Assembly: GCF_018143015.1 (NCBI RefSeq)
Contig: NC_054743.1
Coordinates: forward strand, 37,962,922 to 38,026,921
Reading direction: 5' to 3'
DNA length: 64,000 nucleotides
Source: Lytechinus variegatus
Lineage: Eukaryota; Echinodermata; Echinoidea; Temnopleuroida; Toxopneustidae
Shown: in pieces, positions 34,353 to 45,429 of the stretch
Layout of the letters: each line of letters opens with the position of its first letter
Numbering within the stretch: the stretch's first letter is position 1
Position numbers and translations under genes: made by a program
Notes under the pieces: generated by a model
Databases searched by the model: none
What the model saw: the letters and a program-made list of their open reading frames with translations, nothing else
Told to the model about the DNA's origin: nothing

Positions 34353-34955
34353 TTTGAGACCTCTGCCTATACTTGCTGCTTCCAGCGGCACACGAAGAGA
34401 TTCTCCGCCGGAACCTAAGGCGACAATGTCTTTAGTTTCACGACAGAAGTCGCAGCCGAGCAAGATCTTTAAATTATTGCTACGTACGAAGACTGATATA
34501 ATAAAATAATAGAGGCTTTCATTTCAGTTATTCCATTTATCCATTTATTAACGTTCCAAAGGGGAAATGAACACATTTGGAGTACGATCCACTAAATTAG
34601 AAGTCTTTTTCTATTTTTGACGTTGAACGTGTCGATATGCCGAGCAGCAGAAATTCGTTATGTTGATGCTAGACTTGAGTCAGACCATAACTTCACGAGA
34701 GAATATAATTAAAAATCGAACTTTTCATTATTCTTTCAAATACTGGTCTTACAGCTGCAATCCTGTAACTTTAGAAATACGAATTTTGGTTAATATACTA
34801 CAAAATAATATCAATTGAACTTTTCTTAAGTATTTCGGGAAAAATCAACCGATTCAAATTTGGTTATTTGTATTAATAATGTAACAATAGACTGGAAAGA
34901 AGAAATAGTTGTAACTTGTAAACATCCGCGAAAAGTCAAAAGCTCAAATTCAAGA
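34353..34955. promoter_or_regulatory. Shared divergent promoter region between MTRES1 and MIS18A
   Basis: The two start codons, in opposite directions, are about 600 bp apart and no other gene lies between them. Transcription of both genes must begin within or near this interval, so a bidirectional promoter is likely. No TATA box or CpG-rich core could be pinned down. This is inferred from layout only. Confidence 0.5.
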
Positions 34956-37900
34956 ATGGAGTTTGCGACGGGAAAAGACACTCCTGATTCTGAGACTGTG
35001 GAAAATGATCAATCTAACAAGGATCTACCTGCTGTTTTCCAGTGTCAACATTGCAATGTGATAATAAGTGATTCCATAGCATTCATCGCTGCTCATGATG
35101 ATTTGAAATCTATCACACTGAACAGTGAGTGAATATAGCGTAAGCCGTAATATTCGACCGCGGCGCGTGCGATTTCTCGTGCACACAAGACAGCATGCAT
35201 TATCACACTATCGTGTTTTTTAGTTTAACAAATTGCTCGTGCAATGAGTTACAAACCTATGCCACTTTTGTATTTTGATTCATACAATCAGATATTGCTT
35301 TACAATAAGTGATACGGTCTGCAGATATGTTGTTTGTTTTAATGGTGAATCAAAATGCGGGGGGCAGAACATTTTGGGAAAATTATAATGAGTAAATCAT
35401 GAAAAAATTATGATTTTGTCATTAAACAAAAAGTGGATCTATCTCACAAAAATAAAAATGTATTGTGAAAGGGCTGTGACACATCTCTGGAAGTTGCAAT
35501 TACGATTGTGATTTACTTTCAACTCTTGTCGTTCTCTGGTGAACACCCTCCTATTTGACCGATAGTGTCTTGGATTAATTTTAATTCTTTTATAGTGCAT
35601 AACACATAGCAACGCATGTCCCTATGCACTTGGATGAAACTAAGGAAAGAAATTAGAAAGTAAGTAAAGGGTGTTGGGCACTGAATTCATTACAAGTTAA
35701 ACAGATACTTTTTAGAGAAGTCTTAAACTTATCTAAATCATGCATATTTCTCATATAATTAGGAAGTGCATTCCATAAGACGGAAGAGGCATGTGCAAAT
35801 GAGCGCTCACTATATGTTTTGGTAACAATGTGGGGAATAGCAAACAGCTGCTTTGTGCTTGATCTTAGAGTACGAGGAGTCTGATATAAAGTTAATATAT
35901 GAAGGAGCTGTCTCATGGATGGAAGCATTCATATGCAAAAACTAATAAATTTTTGAAAGAAATACAACAATGAACAGGAAGCCAATGTAGGCTTCGTAGT
36001 ACAGGGGTGATTGATTCATATTTTCGAGTTTGAGTAACTAAGCTTGTAGCAGAGTTTTGGATAGTCTGTAGTTTCTTTGTTTGTCACTGTGGTAGACCGA
36101 AAATTAGGCTGTTACTGAAATAAATATGACAGAGAACTAATGCATGGATTAGTTTTATCATGCATAGGTTGTGACTTTCTAACAAGGGGCTGACAGTAAA
36201 ACACTTCCAGCCTTTCAGATCGAGTGTTTTCCAACTTGATTCGCACTTGCACAGTGCAAGTGCACTGTCTGAATACAGCGCTGAGGCATACTAACATGTA
36301 CATGTATGCTAGCAAATAATGCTATACTATAGCATGAGTGGGGTTAGTACTCGGGGGGGTAGGGGGTAGTTATAGTGTAAAAAAAGCAAAATTTGCATTT
36401 TTCTTTGATTTCTTACTTCAGGTGTGAATGCATCTGTAGAATTATCAACAAAGCTGATCACATCAACAGATGGTATTGACCAAGGAAGGTTTGTATCCCA
36501 TTTTCTTTTATTTTGTTGAATAGGCCTTTTTTAGTTTTAATTCTTATAATTCTCCGTTGTGTTATGTGTGGCCAGTAACATATCTATACTGATGAATATT
36601 TGAGAATATAGCCCTATCATTATATGTGAATACTTTTCTTTATTCTCTTTTGCTCTACATGTAACTTCAATTTTTTCTCTTTACTTTTGTTCCTTTTTTC
36701 TCCCTTTATTGTCTTCTTTATCATCTTTTTGTTTGTCATCATTTTTTTTTCTTTTTTTTTCTATTTCACCCTCTCTTCTGTTGTCTATTTTTTTCCATTT
36801 CTTATTCTCCCTATATTTGTATTCTTCCAATTTTCATCTGATGATGATTATTTTTATGCCTCTTATTCTTTTTATGATCTATATATTGTTTATTAGTTAG
36901 GCCTATACTTTGTTATAGTTGCAATTTTCTTTTTCTTTCTAAAAATGGAGATACATGTATTGATTAAGTTGATATCCCCTTCATATTTTTCATGTAGTAC
37001 TTTCAGCCCACTTGTTTGCCGAGGATGTAAAACGGTGCTTGGGAAGGTTTACAGGACAACACCACGACCCTTGGACGACCTCAGAGATTACTTCACAATC
37101 GATGTCAACAAACTTTCAGTGTAAGTCGTCATTGGACATCGAACATTTCAATTTGTCTCTGGGTCATTCCATAAAGGTCGGACGTACATTCGGACACATT
37201 AAAGAGCTGTATCTCCTTTAATTTGATAGCAGTGTTTTATTTATTTTAGTATATCATAACATGTGACCTAGGTTATCATTACACCATGACAGGACCAGGC
37301 TGCAATATGAAGAATAGAAAATATGGGCAAAAATGTGAGGGGTCGGACGTACATCAGACGAAAGCAGGTTTTATGCTTTTAGATTTCATGTCAAAATCTC
37401 TGTGATTTTTGTGTTGCAGTTACTAAAATTCTAATATGAGCTGTTAGTTAAAGACTGAATTTTACAAGAAATGAAGCAAAGAAATTGATAGGCATTGCCT
37501 TGTTTTAGTTACAGGCTGATCTATTTGGGGTCGGACGTACACTTTGAAGGGGTCGGACGTACATTGTGCAAAATATTTGCACACTGTACGTCCGACCCCC
37601 TTTGAAGATCAGTTACACAAAACATAGACATTCTAAACTGGATTTTTTTAACATACATGCTGTTTGGTTAGTTGTCTTTCACATAAGACGGAATTAACAA
37701 ATGAATCTGATGCTGGTGAAGAGTTATGCTTGATTAAAGTTGACATGCATTCAGACAGTGTACGTCCGATCCCCATACTGATTTTCTTACAGTCAAGCAA
37801 AATGCACCTCATATCTATTACAAATGAGTCAGTGGGTTTAAACTGTTTCCATTTTGATATCTACATTTTTAGATCACATCAATAATGAAACAACTCAACT

Positions 37901-40900
37901 ATTCACACAATGCAGGATACTGTTAAACTTCAAGTAAAATGTATTTTGTAATGGTTTGCAAAAGACATGAAAAAGAATTTCTTCAACATTAAAAAAACTT
38001 GTTCTGTTACAAACTTTGTTTTTACAAGGTGGGTTACGAACCATGAGTCTTCCCTGATGTTGCAATAAAAAACATGCAATATGACCTTTTGACCCCTAGA
38101 TGACCTTTGATTTCTCCATCCTCAAGAACACATGTAATTTTTCCCACTGATCGTTTTGTTCCAAGTTTGGGCAAAATTAATGCAGAAATATGTCATTTGA
38201 CATTTGTACACCTAGATGACATTTGACCTCTCCATCCTCTTTAACAAATATGTGGTACTACCCACTGATAATTTGTTCCAAGATCGAATACATTTGAATA
38301 CAATACACATAAAAAAACTACCGGTATCAAAAGTTAACTTTTGACCCCTAGAAAGCTTGAACAATTGACCTTGAATAACAAAATGAGCAAAAGTGACTTT
38401 TTGTCCCCTAAATAACGTTAGAAATTATCATCTTCATCAACAAAAATATTGTATTACCCTCTGATTTTGTATTTCAAGTTTGAACAATATTGATGCAAAC
38501 AAAAAAATTGATTTAAACAAAATCTGTCAAAAATGACTAATTGGCCTATCTTTTGACCTTTTGACCCCTAGATGACCTTTGACCTCATCAACACACACAT
38601 GGTATCAACCAAGGATCATTTGTATCAAGTTTGAACAAGGTTGATGCAGAAATAAAGAAATGAGAACAAGTCAAAATTAAATGAATAACCCTTCACATTT
38701 TCTTAACTTACACCCCTATAGGCAAAAGTAGAATAGTCTAGACATCCATGTATCATTATAGCAAATGGGCAGATCTATTTCTCATAGAGGGGCAATTGCT
38801 GTACCTGAGATTGAGGGGAAGGGGCAATTTCTACTTTTCTATGGAACTTCTTTGTTTATTAAATTTCTCATGTATTTGTAGGTTTTTAATTTTCATTTTC
38901 TTTTTTAATTTTCTGCTATTATTCAGTCATAATTACCACTAAATTAATTAAGTTATGTGATAATTTGAGATGAAGGAAGGCAGTTTCCATTGAATATGCA
39001 CACAATACACAAATAAATCACCATTTCTTGAAGATGATATCATCATTTAAAAATCTATATGTTGTCAAAAATGTGAGGTATTCTTTGTGAAATTGGTCTC
39101 AAAACTTGTGCAAGACTTCAAAGAAAAAAAAAAAAAACTATACAGCGATATCAAGGTGTGTTAAAGAACTATCATGCAAAATGTCAAAGATGGAAGGTGA
39201 ATTTTGCCCCCAGTATTTGTTGGGTAAAGAAATACAAAAAAGGTCATTTTAAACTAGATTGAAATTGAAATTTGTATTCAATTTTGAAAGATTGATATGA
39301 GTAAAAGATGTTATGATATTAAACTTTTGCAAAAAACATCTGAGCAGTGAAAGATAACTTCATAAAAAAAGTTTCAAAGGGGTCGGACGTACAGGGGGTC
39401 GGACGTACAAAAAAGTTGTACATCCGACCCCCACTTAACTTGAAATCCCGGACTAGTGGTGAGCTACCTTCTGGTGTATATATTAAACAAACCAAGCTTG
39501 CTTTGCATCTGACTTTGGGAAAATTTATCTGCTTTTGTTTTGCTTGTAAGAAAAAAAGTGTATGTGAAAAGGGGTCGGACGTACATTTGAAAGTGCCTGC
39601 TTTTAATATATTCGGTTTAAGAAATTTAAGAAAAATAGAAAAAACCTAACATATTTTTAGAAACCTGACATAATAACAACTTGGACAACATCCAACTTTA
39701 ATTATTTCAAAGCTTGTAAAAGGTTTAAAATTTGTTACAAACTTGACCTTTAAAAATAAGTAAAATTCTGTTTTGTTGCTATGGTGATTTCAATGCCTTG
39801 TCAAAATGAAACGATACATTGTTTGAAATTATTTCTTTCAGATTTATACATTTCAGGGTCTTAGCTTTCAAGTGATACCTAATTTGTTCTGTTTGTAGGA
39901 TTTTGAAATTTTGACCAAACGGTTTACTATTTTATGGAACTGCCCCTCTTTGATTTCATTCTGTCAAGGGGCAGATCCCGGATTTTAGGATTTTCCATAA
40001 GGGGGGCACATTTTCCAGAGGAAAATTTGACAAGCAAAAAAAAATGGTTTTCACCCAAAATTAAAGGTCATTTCGTCCACAAAAAAAATGACAAAAGGGG
40101 AGTGGGCACACTTGTGTTAGGCTGCCATATTTACATTACAAATTTTAATTGTGTCTCTCAAAGGGGGGGGGGGCACAGCCATTACATGTCAAGAGAGTTG
40201 CACACATATTTTACACTTCTGAAATAATTACTCTGTAAGTGTAACAAATGGAAAATGAGGTACTTTTACTGATAACACAACAAGATCCTCTTGTGATACT
40301 CTACATTATTATGAAGTGAACAATTGAGAGATTCATTGATACTTTGCTATAGACAGACGTGACAGTAGTTGTAAATTCATTCTCCCTGTTTTTCATGTGA
40401 ATGAGTAAAATCTGATCTAAGTCAAAACACTTTCATTAGGCCTATCAGTTATTGCTGAAGTTTAAAATAATTTCTTGCATTAACCCATTAATCTCACACC
40501 ACAGGTACCAAGTTGGTTCTACTGATTCATCATCTCTCCCCGAGTCAGATACCCCTTTCCAACAGTTCACCAACCTGAAAGCATTGAAAGAAACAACACT
40601 TAAGGTATTTACCATTAAAAGTTGCTCTATGAGAAGTTGGGAGGTCTTTAAAAAGAGTTTGATAAAAGTTTAGTAATAATTATACTTTTCATGCTTAGCT
40701 CAGAAAGGAATCAAAGATTTCATAATTGGGGGTACAGAAACATTTTCTTATTTGGCAAAAATAAGATTTTTTACAAAAAAGAAAGACCTAATTGCCATCA
40801 AGATAAGCAGACAAGCAAAAATAAAATATAATTCATTACTCCAAATTTTCCCCATGACAAATCTGACAAGCTAGACAAGGATATTCTTCACTCCAAAAGA

Positions 40901-41648
40901 TAATTAATTTCCACACTCGACCTTGTCACATCAGGGTGTATGTACTAAATGTGTTTTCTAAATTAATGTACAAATTCCCTGTACAGGGAATGTATTGGCC
41001 CAAAGGTTGCACCCCCCCAAAAAAAAAAAAGATTAATAAATACAGGGAATAATATCGCTTTACAAATTTGAATAGTATTTTAGTCATAAGAGAAAAGCTC
41101 TCAACTAAGTAATGTACAGTCCTATGTAAAAATATGCTATACAAAAGACTTTATGCATAGCAGTCTTTCAAAAATGAGAAGCAAATTGCAATGCACTACC
41201 AGAAAAATTATTCCTTGAAATAAATAAATGAATAAATGTGTTTTTCATTTGATTGTGACAATATGCATAAAACCTGGAACTTTTTTCACTAACAACACGC
41301 CTCTTCATTGAACAGTTGCAGGTGCTGATGTGTGCCATGCATCAACGTATCCAGAACATTGAACAATCACTCGAGATCGAGGACACCAATCCTTCAGAGA
41401 ACCCTCTTCAGTCCATGTCAGGAATTCTAGAAAACAACCCGGGGTTACTGTCTACAAAGTACCCTCACCAACCCAAAGAGGGGTTACAAAGTGGATCGGC
41501 CAAGAATCTTGCTTCTCGAAAGAATGAAGGAAGGAATCCAGCCTTGGTCCAGGATCGGAACGTGGCCAAGGACTTGGAAAGTATCTCGGGAAGGATGTGC
41601 AAAGGAATGGTGTCTTCGAAAAAGCAAATGGAAGCCAACAGACATTAA
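34956..41648 (+). CDS. MIS18A: Protein Mis18-alpha (MIS18A), 5 coding exons, about 263 aa
   Basis: MIS18A is a subunit of the Mis18 complex, which licenses centromeres for CENP-A deposition after mitosis. Exons: 34956-35124, 36422-36488, 36998-37120, 40505-40604, 41316-41648 (TAA). All junctions are GT-AG and phases fit (1, 2, 2, 0). The Mis18/Yippee-like zinc fold is visible as CQHC (residues 30-33) and CRGC (about 86-89). LGKVYRTTPRPLDDLRDYF and VYQVGS line up with human MIS18A LGYVYRCTPKNLDYKRDLF and YVLGS, which favours MIS18A over OIP5. A helical, probably coiled-coil segment follows (NLKALKETTLKLQVLMCAMHQ begins it). The last exon is longer than expected and is overlapped in another frame by an open stretch to 41887 that also looks coding. 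The C-terminal end given here is therefore provisional. AATAAA at 42054-42059 could serve polyadenylation. Confidence 0.85.
35653..36085 (-). mobile_element. LINE 3' fragment (end of reverse transcriptase ORF), MIS18A intron 1
   Basis: Minus-strand translation gives the familiar C-terminal end of a non-LTR retrotransposon ORF2: LQQ-like lead, NHPCTTKPTLASCS in one frame, then LTLYQTPRTLRSSTKQLF, TKTYSERSFAHASSVLWNALP and LDKFKTSLKSICL. The Trp-Asn-x-Leu-Pro and Phe-Lys-x-x-Leu-Lys spacing is typical of CR1/L2/RTE-like LINE tails. At least one frame change and one stop separate the upstream part, so the copy is dead and 5'-truncated, as most LINEs are. Confidence 0.75.
36660..36900. repeat. 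T-rich pyrimidine tract, MIS18A intron 2
   Basis: Long stretch of TTTTTCTTTT and TCTTC-type sequence with few purines. It gives spurious Phe/Ser-rich open frames. No function assigned; it lies about 100 bp before the exon 3 acceptor. Confidence 0.6.
37163..39950. mobile_element. Transposon-like element with ten GGTCGGACGTACA motifs near its two ends, MIS18A intron 3
   Basis: The motif occurs at 37176, 37341, 37529 and 37551 (plus), 37585 and 37759 (inverted), then 39381 and 39397 (plus), 39417 (inverted, one change) and 39573 (plus). They form two clusters of about 600 and 200 bp separated by 1.6 kb. The outer ends may be GGGTCATTCCATAAA (about 37161) and the rough inverse TTTTATGGAACTGCCC (about 39932). 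Clustered subterminal motifs at both ends suggest transposase-binding sites of a non-autonomous DNA transposon. No transposase frame is present, and the exact ends are uncertain. Confidence 0.55.
38040..38690. repeat. Degenerate tandem repeat (TTGACCCCTAGATGACC units)
   Basis: About five to six units of roughly 110-130 bp share TTTTGACCCCTAGATGACC, TTTGACCTCTCCATCCTC, CCACTGAT-ATTTTGTTCCAAGTTTG and ATTGATGCAGAAAT. Strong divergence implies age. It lies inside the GGTCGGACGTACA element, between its motif clusters. Confidence 0.65.
39965..40180. mobile_element. Fragment of a GGGGGGCACA-type repeat
   Basis: Contains GGGGCAGATCCCGGATTTTA, GACAAGCAAAAAAAAATGG and GGTCATTTCGTCCACAAAA, words shared with the elements at 47354-47698 and 63045. 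It is probably a truncated relative of those G-rich foldback elements. Confidence 0.4.
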
Positions 41649-41887
41649 CTGATAGTGATACCAGCAGAGCATCCATGGATGATTACAGTGGAAGCAAGAG
41701 AAGCAAGAGATCATCTTCAAAGACATCCAGAGCTGCTACCAAGGGTCAGGATAGCCGGGTTAGAGGAACCAAGCGTACCAAAGACTATAATGAGGTTTCT
41801 GGAAGTCAAGGGGACTTCCAGAATGAATTGGAGTTACTTTCACCAATCAGGAAAATTTCAGGTGGAAGATTAAACAAACCATTATGA
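41528..41887 (+). CDS. Second open frame overlapping MIS18A last exon (probable true or alternative C terminus)
   Basis: This frame is open from 41528 to the TGA at 41885-41887, in a different frame from the MIS18A reading. Beyond 41597 its composition is protein-like and basic: SMDDYSGSKRSKRSS, KTSRAATKGQDSRVRG, KDYNEVSGSQGDFQNELE and a final LLSPIRKISGGRL. The MIS18A frame ends inside it at 41648. Explanations: a one- or two-base indel in the assembly or allele, a small alternative splice within the last exon, or chance. It is not claimed as a separate gene, since it has no good start of its own. Confidence 0.4.
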   Translation, partial: RKESSLGPGSERGQGLGKYLGKDVQRNGVFEKANGSQQTLTDSDTSRASMDDYSGSKRSKRSSSKTSRAATKGQDSRVRGTKRTKDYNEVSGSQGDFQNELELLSPIRKISGGRLNKPL

Positions 41888-41998
41888 AGCTTGAGATTTG
41901 AATTCCATAAATTTGCTTGAATGTTGATCTCATCTTTGATCACCGACAGCTTGGATCCCTGCATTTTGTATTTTCCTTGGAAAAGAGTAATATTGATT

Positions 41999-42516
41999 TC
42001 GGGGGGGGGGGGGGGGGGGCACTTCATAGACGAGTAGATACCATGCATGACCAAATAAACAAGTAAAAAAGATCTCTTTTTCAAGATAGGGCATGTTACA
42101 TACGTAACGTAATAAGGGTGTCAAAAACGCTAAAATAATGAAAAAGGGTACATATTTTGATAGGAAAACTACATGTTTACGGTCCAATATGAGGAGGGTA
42201 AAAAAAGACTAGAATTTCTTTTTGCCCCAACACTATGTGTTTAGGATCCGATTTGAGCGAGTTGTGTAGGGTGGTACTAAACCCAACGAAAGTAAAGGTG
42301 AAACCGTGAAGCTGACGTCTGTGACTACACACCTACTTGTTTAGGGGGTCAAATCAAGGAATATGTGTTTGTTTCCAACAATTGTTAAGGGTAAGGTTTC
42401 ACTGCCAATACTTGTTAAAGGGTGCATTTTCAGAACATGGAAAATACTTGTTTAGGGTGCTTTTCGAAAGCCCATTGTCACGCATGGTTACCACTCGTCA
42501 ATGGAAGTGGCCCCCC
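41999..42516. mobile_element. Poly-G-ended foldback element with 7-bp target duplication
   Basis: The left end is a run of 19 G then CACTTCATAGACGAG; the right end is CTCGTCAATGGAAGTGGCCCCCC, the inverse. ATTGATT flanks it on both sides (41992-41998 and 42517-42523). There is no coding sequence. It sits about 110 bp after the open frame that overlaps MIS18A and holds a candidate poly(A) signal for that gene. Confidence 0.65.
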
Positions 42517-42877
42517 ATTGATTGATTTATAAGCTCATGCACATGTACTTGTGAGATTATACCTACATATGTCTTTGTTCCTTGTGAATATCAGTAATGC
42601 ATTATTTGTGTTATTGCTGCTGTTTGGCATGTGTTTTTTTTTCTTCTAAATTCATATTAATGGGCTTCAATTATACCTTGAAAGAATTTGAATTTGATAT
42701 AGCAGTGTACCAAAATTATTGTGTAGTCCGAGTATTCTCTTGTTCCTTCTTTCCATGGCCTATGTGAGTTGCAGACAGTAATTGAATACTAGGTCTATAT
42801 TTGCAAAGAGATTAATGTAGCTGAAATTCAAATTGCTGTTTGGCATTTCTTTATTGTTTATTCCAACTCCCGACTTC

Positions 42878-43190
42878 AAAGGGGCACTATGGGCCCCAAA
42901 ATAGATATCTTAATGAATTAAGAGAAAATTTCACAGAGCAAAATGCTAATAATTTTATTGATATCAAAGTGGATTTTGAAGTCTCCCAATATTTTGTGAA
43001 AACAGTTATGTGAATGGCGTCATAAATGTTATGACTTCTGTTAATCTCAGATGAATTCTGATTTCTCTGATAGAACTGATTAATCCCCTGACTGGCTCTT
43101 GACCAATGCCAATCCACGAGCAACATATTGTCAATAGATAATGGCAATGAGAGAGAGATGGAGAGAATGTTAAACATATTGTGATGTGTA
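42878..43190. mobile_element. Partial AGGGGCACT-type foldback element
   Basis: The left end CAAAGGGGCACTATGGG with downstream TTTCACAGAGCAAAATGCT and ATATTTTGTGAAAACAGTTAT resembles the TTAA-flanked family. The right end is absent, and a SINE begins directly after it at about 43195. Confidence 0.45.
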
Positions 43191-43194
43191 TCTC

Positions 43195-43495
43195 TGTTGC
43201 GAAGCATTGTGGCCCAGTGGATTAGTCTCCAGACTTTGAAACAGAGGGTTGTGGGTTCAAATCCCAGCCATGGAGTAGTTTCCTTCAGCAAGTAATTTAT
43301 CCACATTGTGCTGCACTCAACCCAGGTGAGGTGGATGGGTACCTGGCAGGAATGTAATCCTTGAAATGCCGAGGGCGTAAAAGCTGCTTGAGCTACAGCC
43401 AGGGTAATAATATCCAAGTCCTTTGGAAGCACATAAAGACGTTATTCATAATGTGCTATGCGCTACTCAAGAACTGGCTATTATCATTATTGCAT
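43195..43495 (+). mobile_element. tRNA-derived SINE (GGCCCAGTGG family)
   Basis: A box TGGCCCAGTGG and B box GGTTCAAATCC head a body containing TTTCCTTCAGCAAG, TGTGCTGCACTCAACCC and GGTGAGGTGGATGGGTACC, ending in an ATT-rich tail. It belongs to the family with copies at 9224 (partial), 55742, 57405 and 60300. Any Trp/Cys-containing open frame over it is an artefact of the SINE body. Confidence 0.85.
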
Positions 43496-44479
43496 CTGTA
43501 CTGGTATTCACTTTCAGCCACAGTGAGGAAAAACCTTAGTGCTGGAAACTACCTGTAGTATCTCCAAGGTATTGAAAATAAAGAAAATGAAAACCAGAAT
43601 CATAAATCATTCGATTCTCAATCACAATTTGTATATTTTTTATGCTGTCATGTTATTAGATCTTTATCTCTAATTGAATTGTTTTGTGAGTTTGTGTCAG
43701 TGGCTGATGAACTTTGCTTCTGTCCACAAATGACTTCAGTCGCAATGCAATCTCCAAAGTATATGTTGAATTTTCAAATGAGATTCATAGAAAAGAATGA
43801 AGTAAGATGAATGGTGTAAAATCAAACATGTTATATTAAGCAGAAAATGAAATTAATGCCACTAGGAGAGGAATTGTTGCATAATCATTTTTTTTTGTGA
43901 ATAAATAAAGGCAAAAATACTCCTCGGAGTTGAGATTTCTTTGTGAGAGAATCTATATCATGATAAGATAGCAGAAGAGTAGAGAGGTGCAACATGCAGG
44001 ATTTGAAATCACCGTCATTGCCAGGGTGACCAGACGTCCCGTATTTCCCGGGATTGTCCCGTATTTTGCTCCTTTGTCCCGGCGTCCCGACAAACCCTCC
44101 CCGGGACGCCTAATTGTCCCGTATTTCAGAATATTGAACAAAAATACATTTAAAAGTGTCAAATTTTCATTAAATTATAAATAACCAACAGATGACGAAG
44201 CAGAGACAACAATTACATCGATAACTGTAAACCTTTGCAAGTTCTGCGGTGATTTTCTTGCTTCTGTAACCCTATACATTGCAAACGAACTGGCCTCCTG
44301 CCTATGTGTGTGTGGCAGGCGACTAGCTAGGCATGTATGATCGGAGCAAATTCTCAATGGTGCAAACAATCTCACATGATAAACAGTTTTTCCACCAAAA
44401 TAGTCACAAAGTCGGCAGGTTATTCTTCCAATTATTCTCAGATTAGTGATTTGGAGATGTAATCGGTGCAAGAAGTTTT

Positions 44480-45300
44480 CAAGATTCAAGAGTTTATTTC
44501 ATTTCCAAAACAAATATAAATCGAATGCAAATACAAATCAAAGTACGAATACAAAATAATTTTTAACTTAGCATAATTATATAACAAACGCTTGTATAAA
44601 AAAAAAGCGTATATGGAAATGAGGGGATCCACTAAAAAGCATTGCTTGTAGAGCGTGGATCCCCTATAGCTAGTTGAATAAATAATTTATATAAAGCAAT
44701 TAAGACAAGACAAAGCAATAAAAATTAAGTAAATATGGAAATTCATTCGGCTGAACGAATATACAATATAAAAATGGGAAAGTAAAATGTGATAAATATA
44801 ATAGGAAAAACTATTTTAGAGTAAGAAAGGAAATGATAGCAAAAAATGGAAATAAGGTGACAAAAATATGGGACAGGCATTATCAAAGACACACACACAT
44901 ACAGACACGCGAACAAAGAAAACAATATAGTGACTTATTAGAGGATGGAGGAGAGAGAGAGAAAAAAGAATTAGGCTGACCGATAGAGGGAGGGGGAGAG
45001 AGAGGGGAGAACAAAATTTGAACATGGATCAACGAGAGCGCTAGCATGAAAACACAGATTTGGGATTGATACCCGGTGATATGGAAAATTTAGTGTTAAA
45101 TACAAGATGGATACAAGACAATCAATACCTACAAACAAATCAACTTCGTTTGTAGGATACTAACAAAAATACTTTTAATTTTCTCTTAAAGGAGTTAATG
45201 GAGGGGGCCTGTTGAATATCATTGTGGAGAGAGTTCCAAAATTTTGGGGCTGTAAAAATGAAAGTACTTTGAGCAAAAATAGTTATTGACTTTTCATAGA
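44480..45300 (-). mobile_element. LINE 3' end nested in the hAT
   Basis: Minus-strand translation near 45290-45140 reads FTAPKFWNSLHNDIQQ, APSINSFKRKLKVFLL and stops, the typical last residues of a LINE ORF2. About 650 bp of 3' untranslated sequence follow, ending in AATAAACTCTTGAATCTTG (minus strand, about 44480). It is strongly 5'-truncated. Confidence 0.75.
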
Positions 45301-45429
45301 TCTAGTTTTTTCAGCTTTCGTTTTGAGTCTTGGTGTGAAATTTTATTCATTTCTAGAACATTTTACTTTTAAAATACATTAAGAAAAACACCAAATAACA
45401 TGATTCTTATTAGATGATTAATTTTTTTT

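Noticed and set aside
38748-38942. Small plus-strand open frames in MIS18A intron 3 (also 39347-39649 and 39934-40227)
   Set aside because: They fall inside repeat-derived sequence, lack family resemblance and have no splice links.
34956-41648. OIP5 (Mis18-beta) as the identity of the Mis18 gene
   Set aside because: VYRTTPRPLDDLRDYF and the VGS that follows match human MIS18A better than OIP5. OIP5 remains a weaker alternative.
42887-43432. 181-codon minus-strand frame, with similar frames at 55695-56132 and 60260-60523
   Set aside because: All share CSTLW-, LLKEIT- and PTTLCFKV-type strings because they translate the same SINE body; not a protein family.
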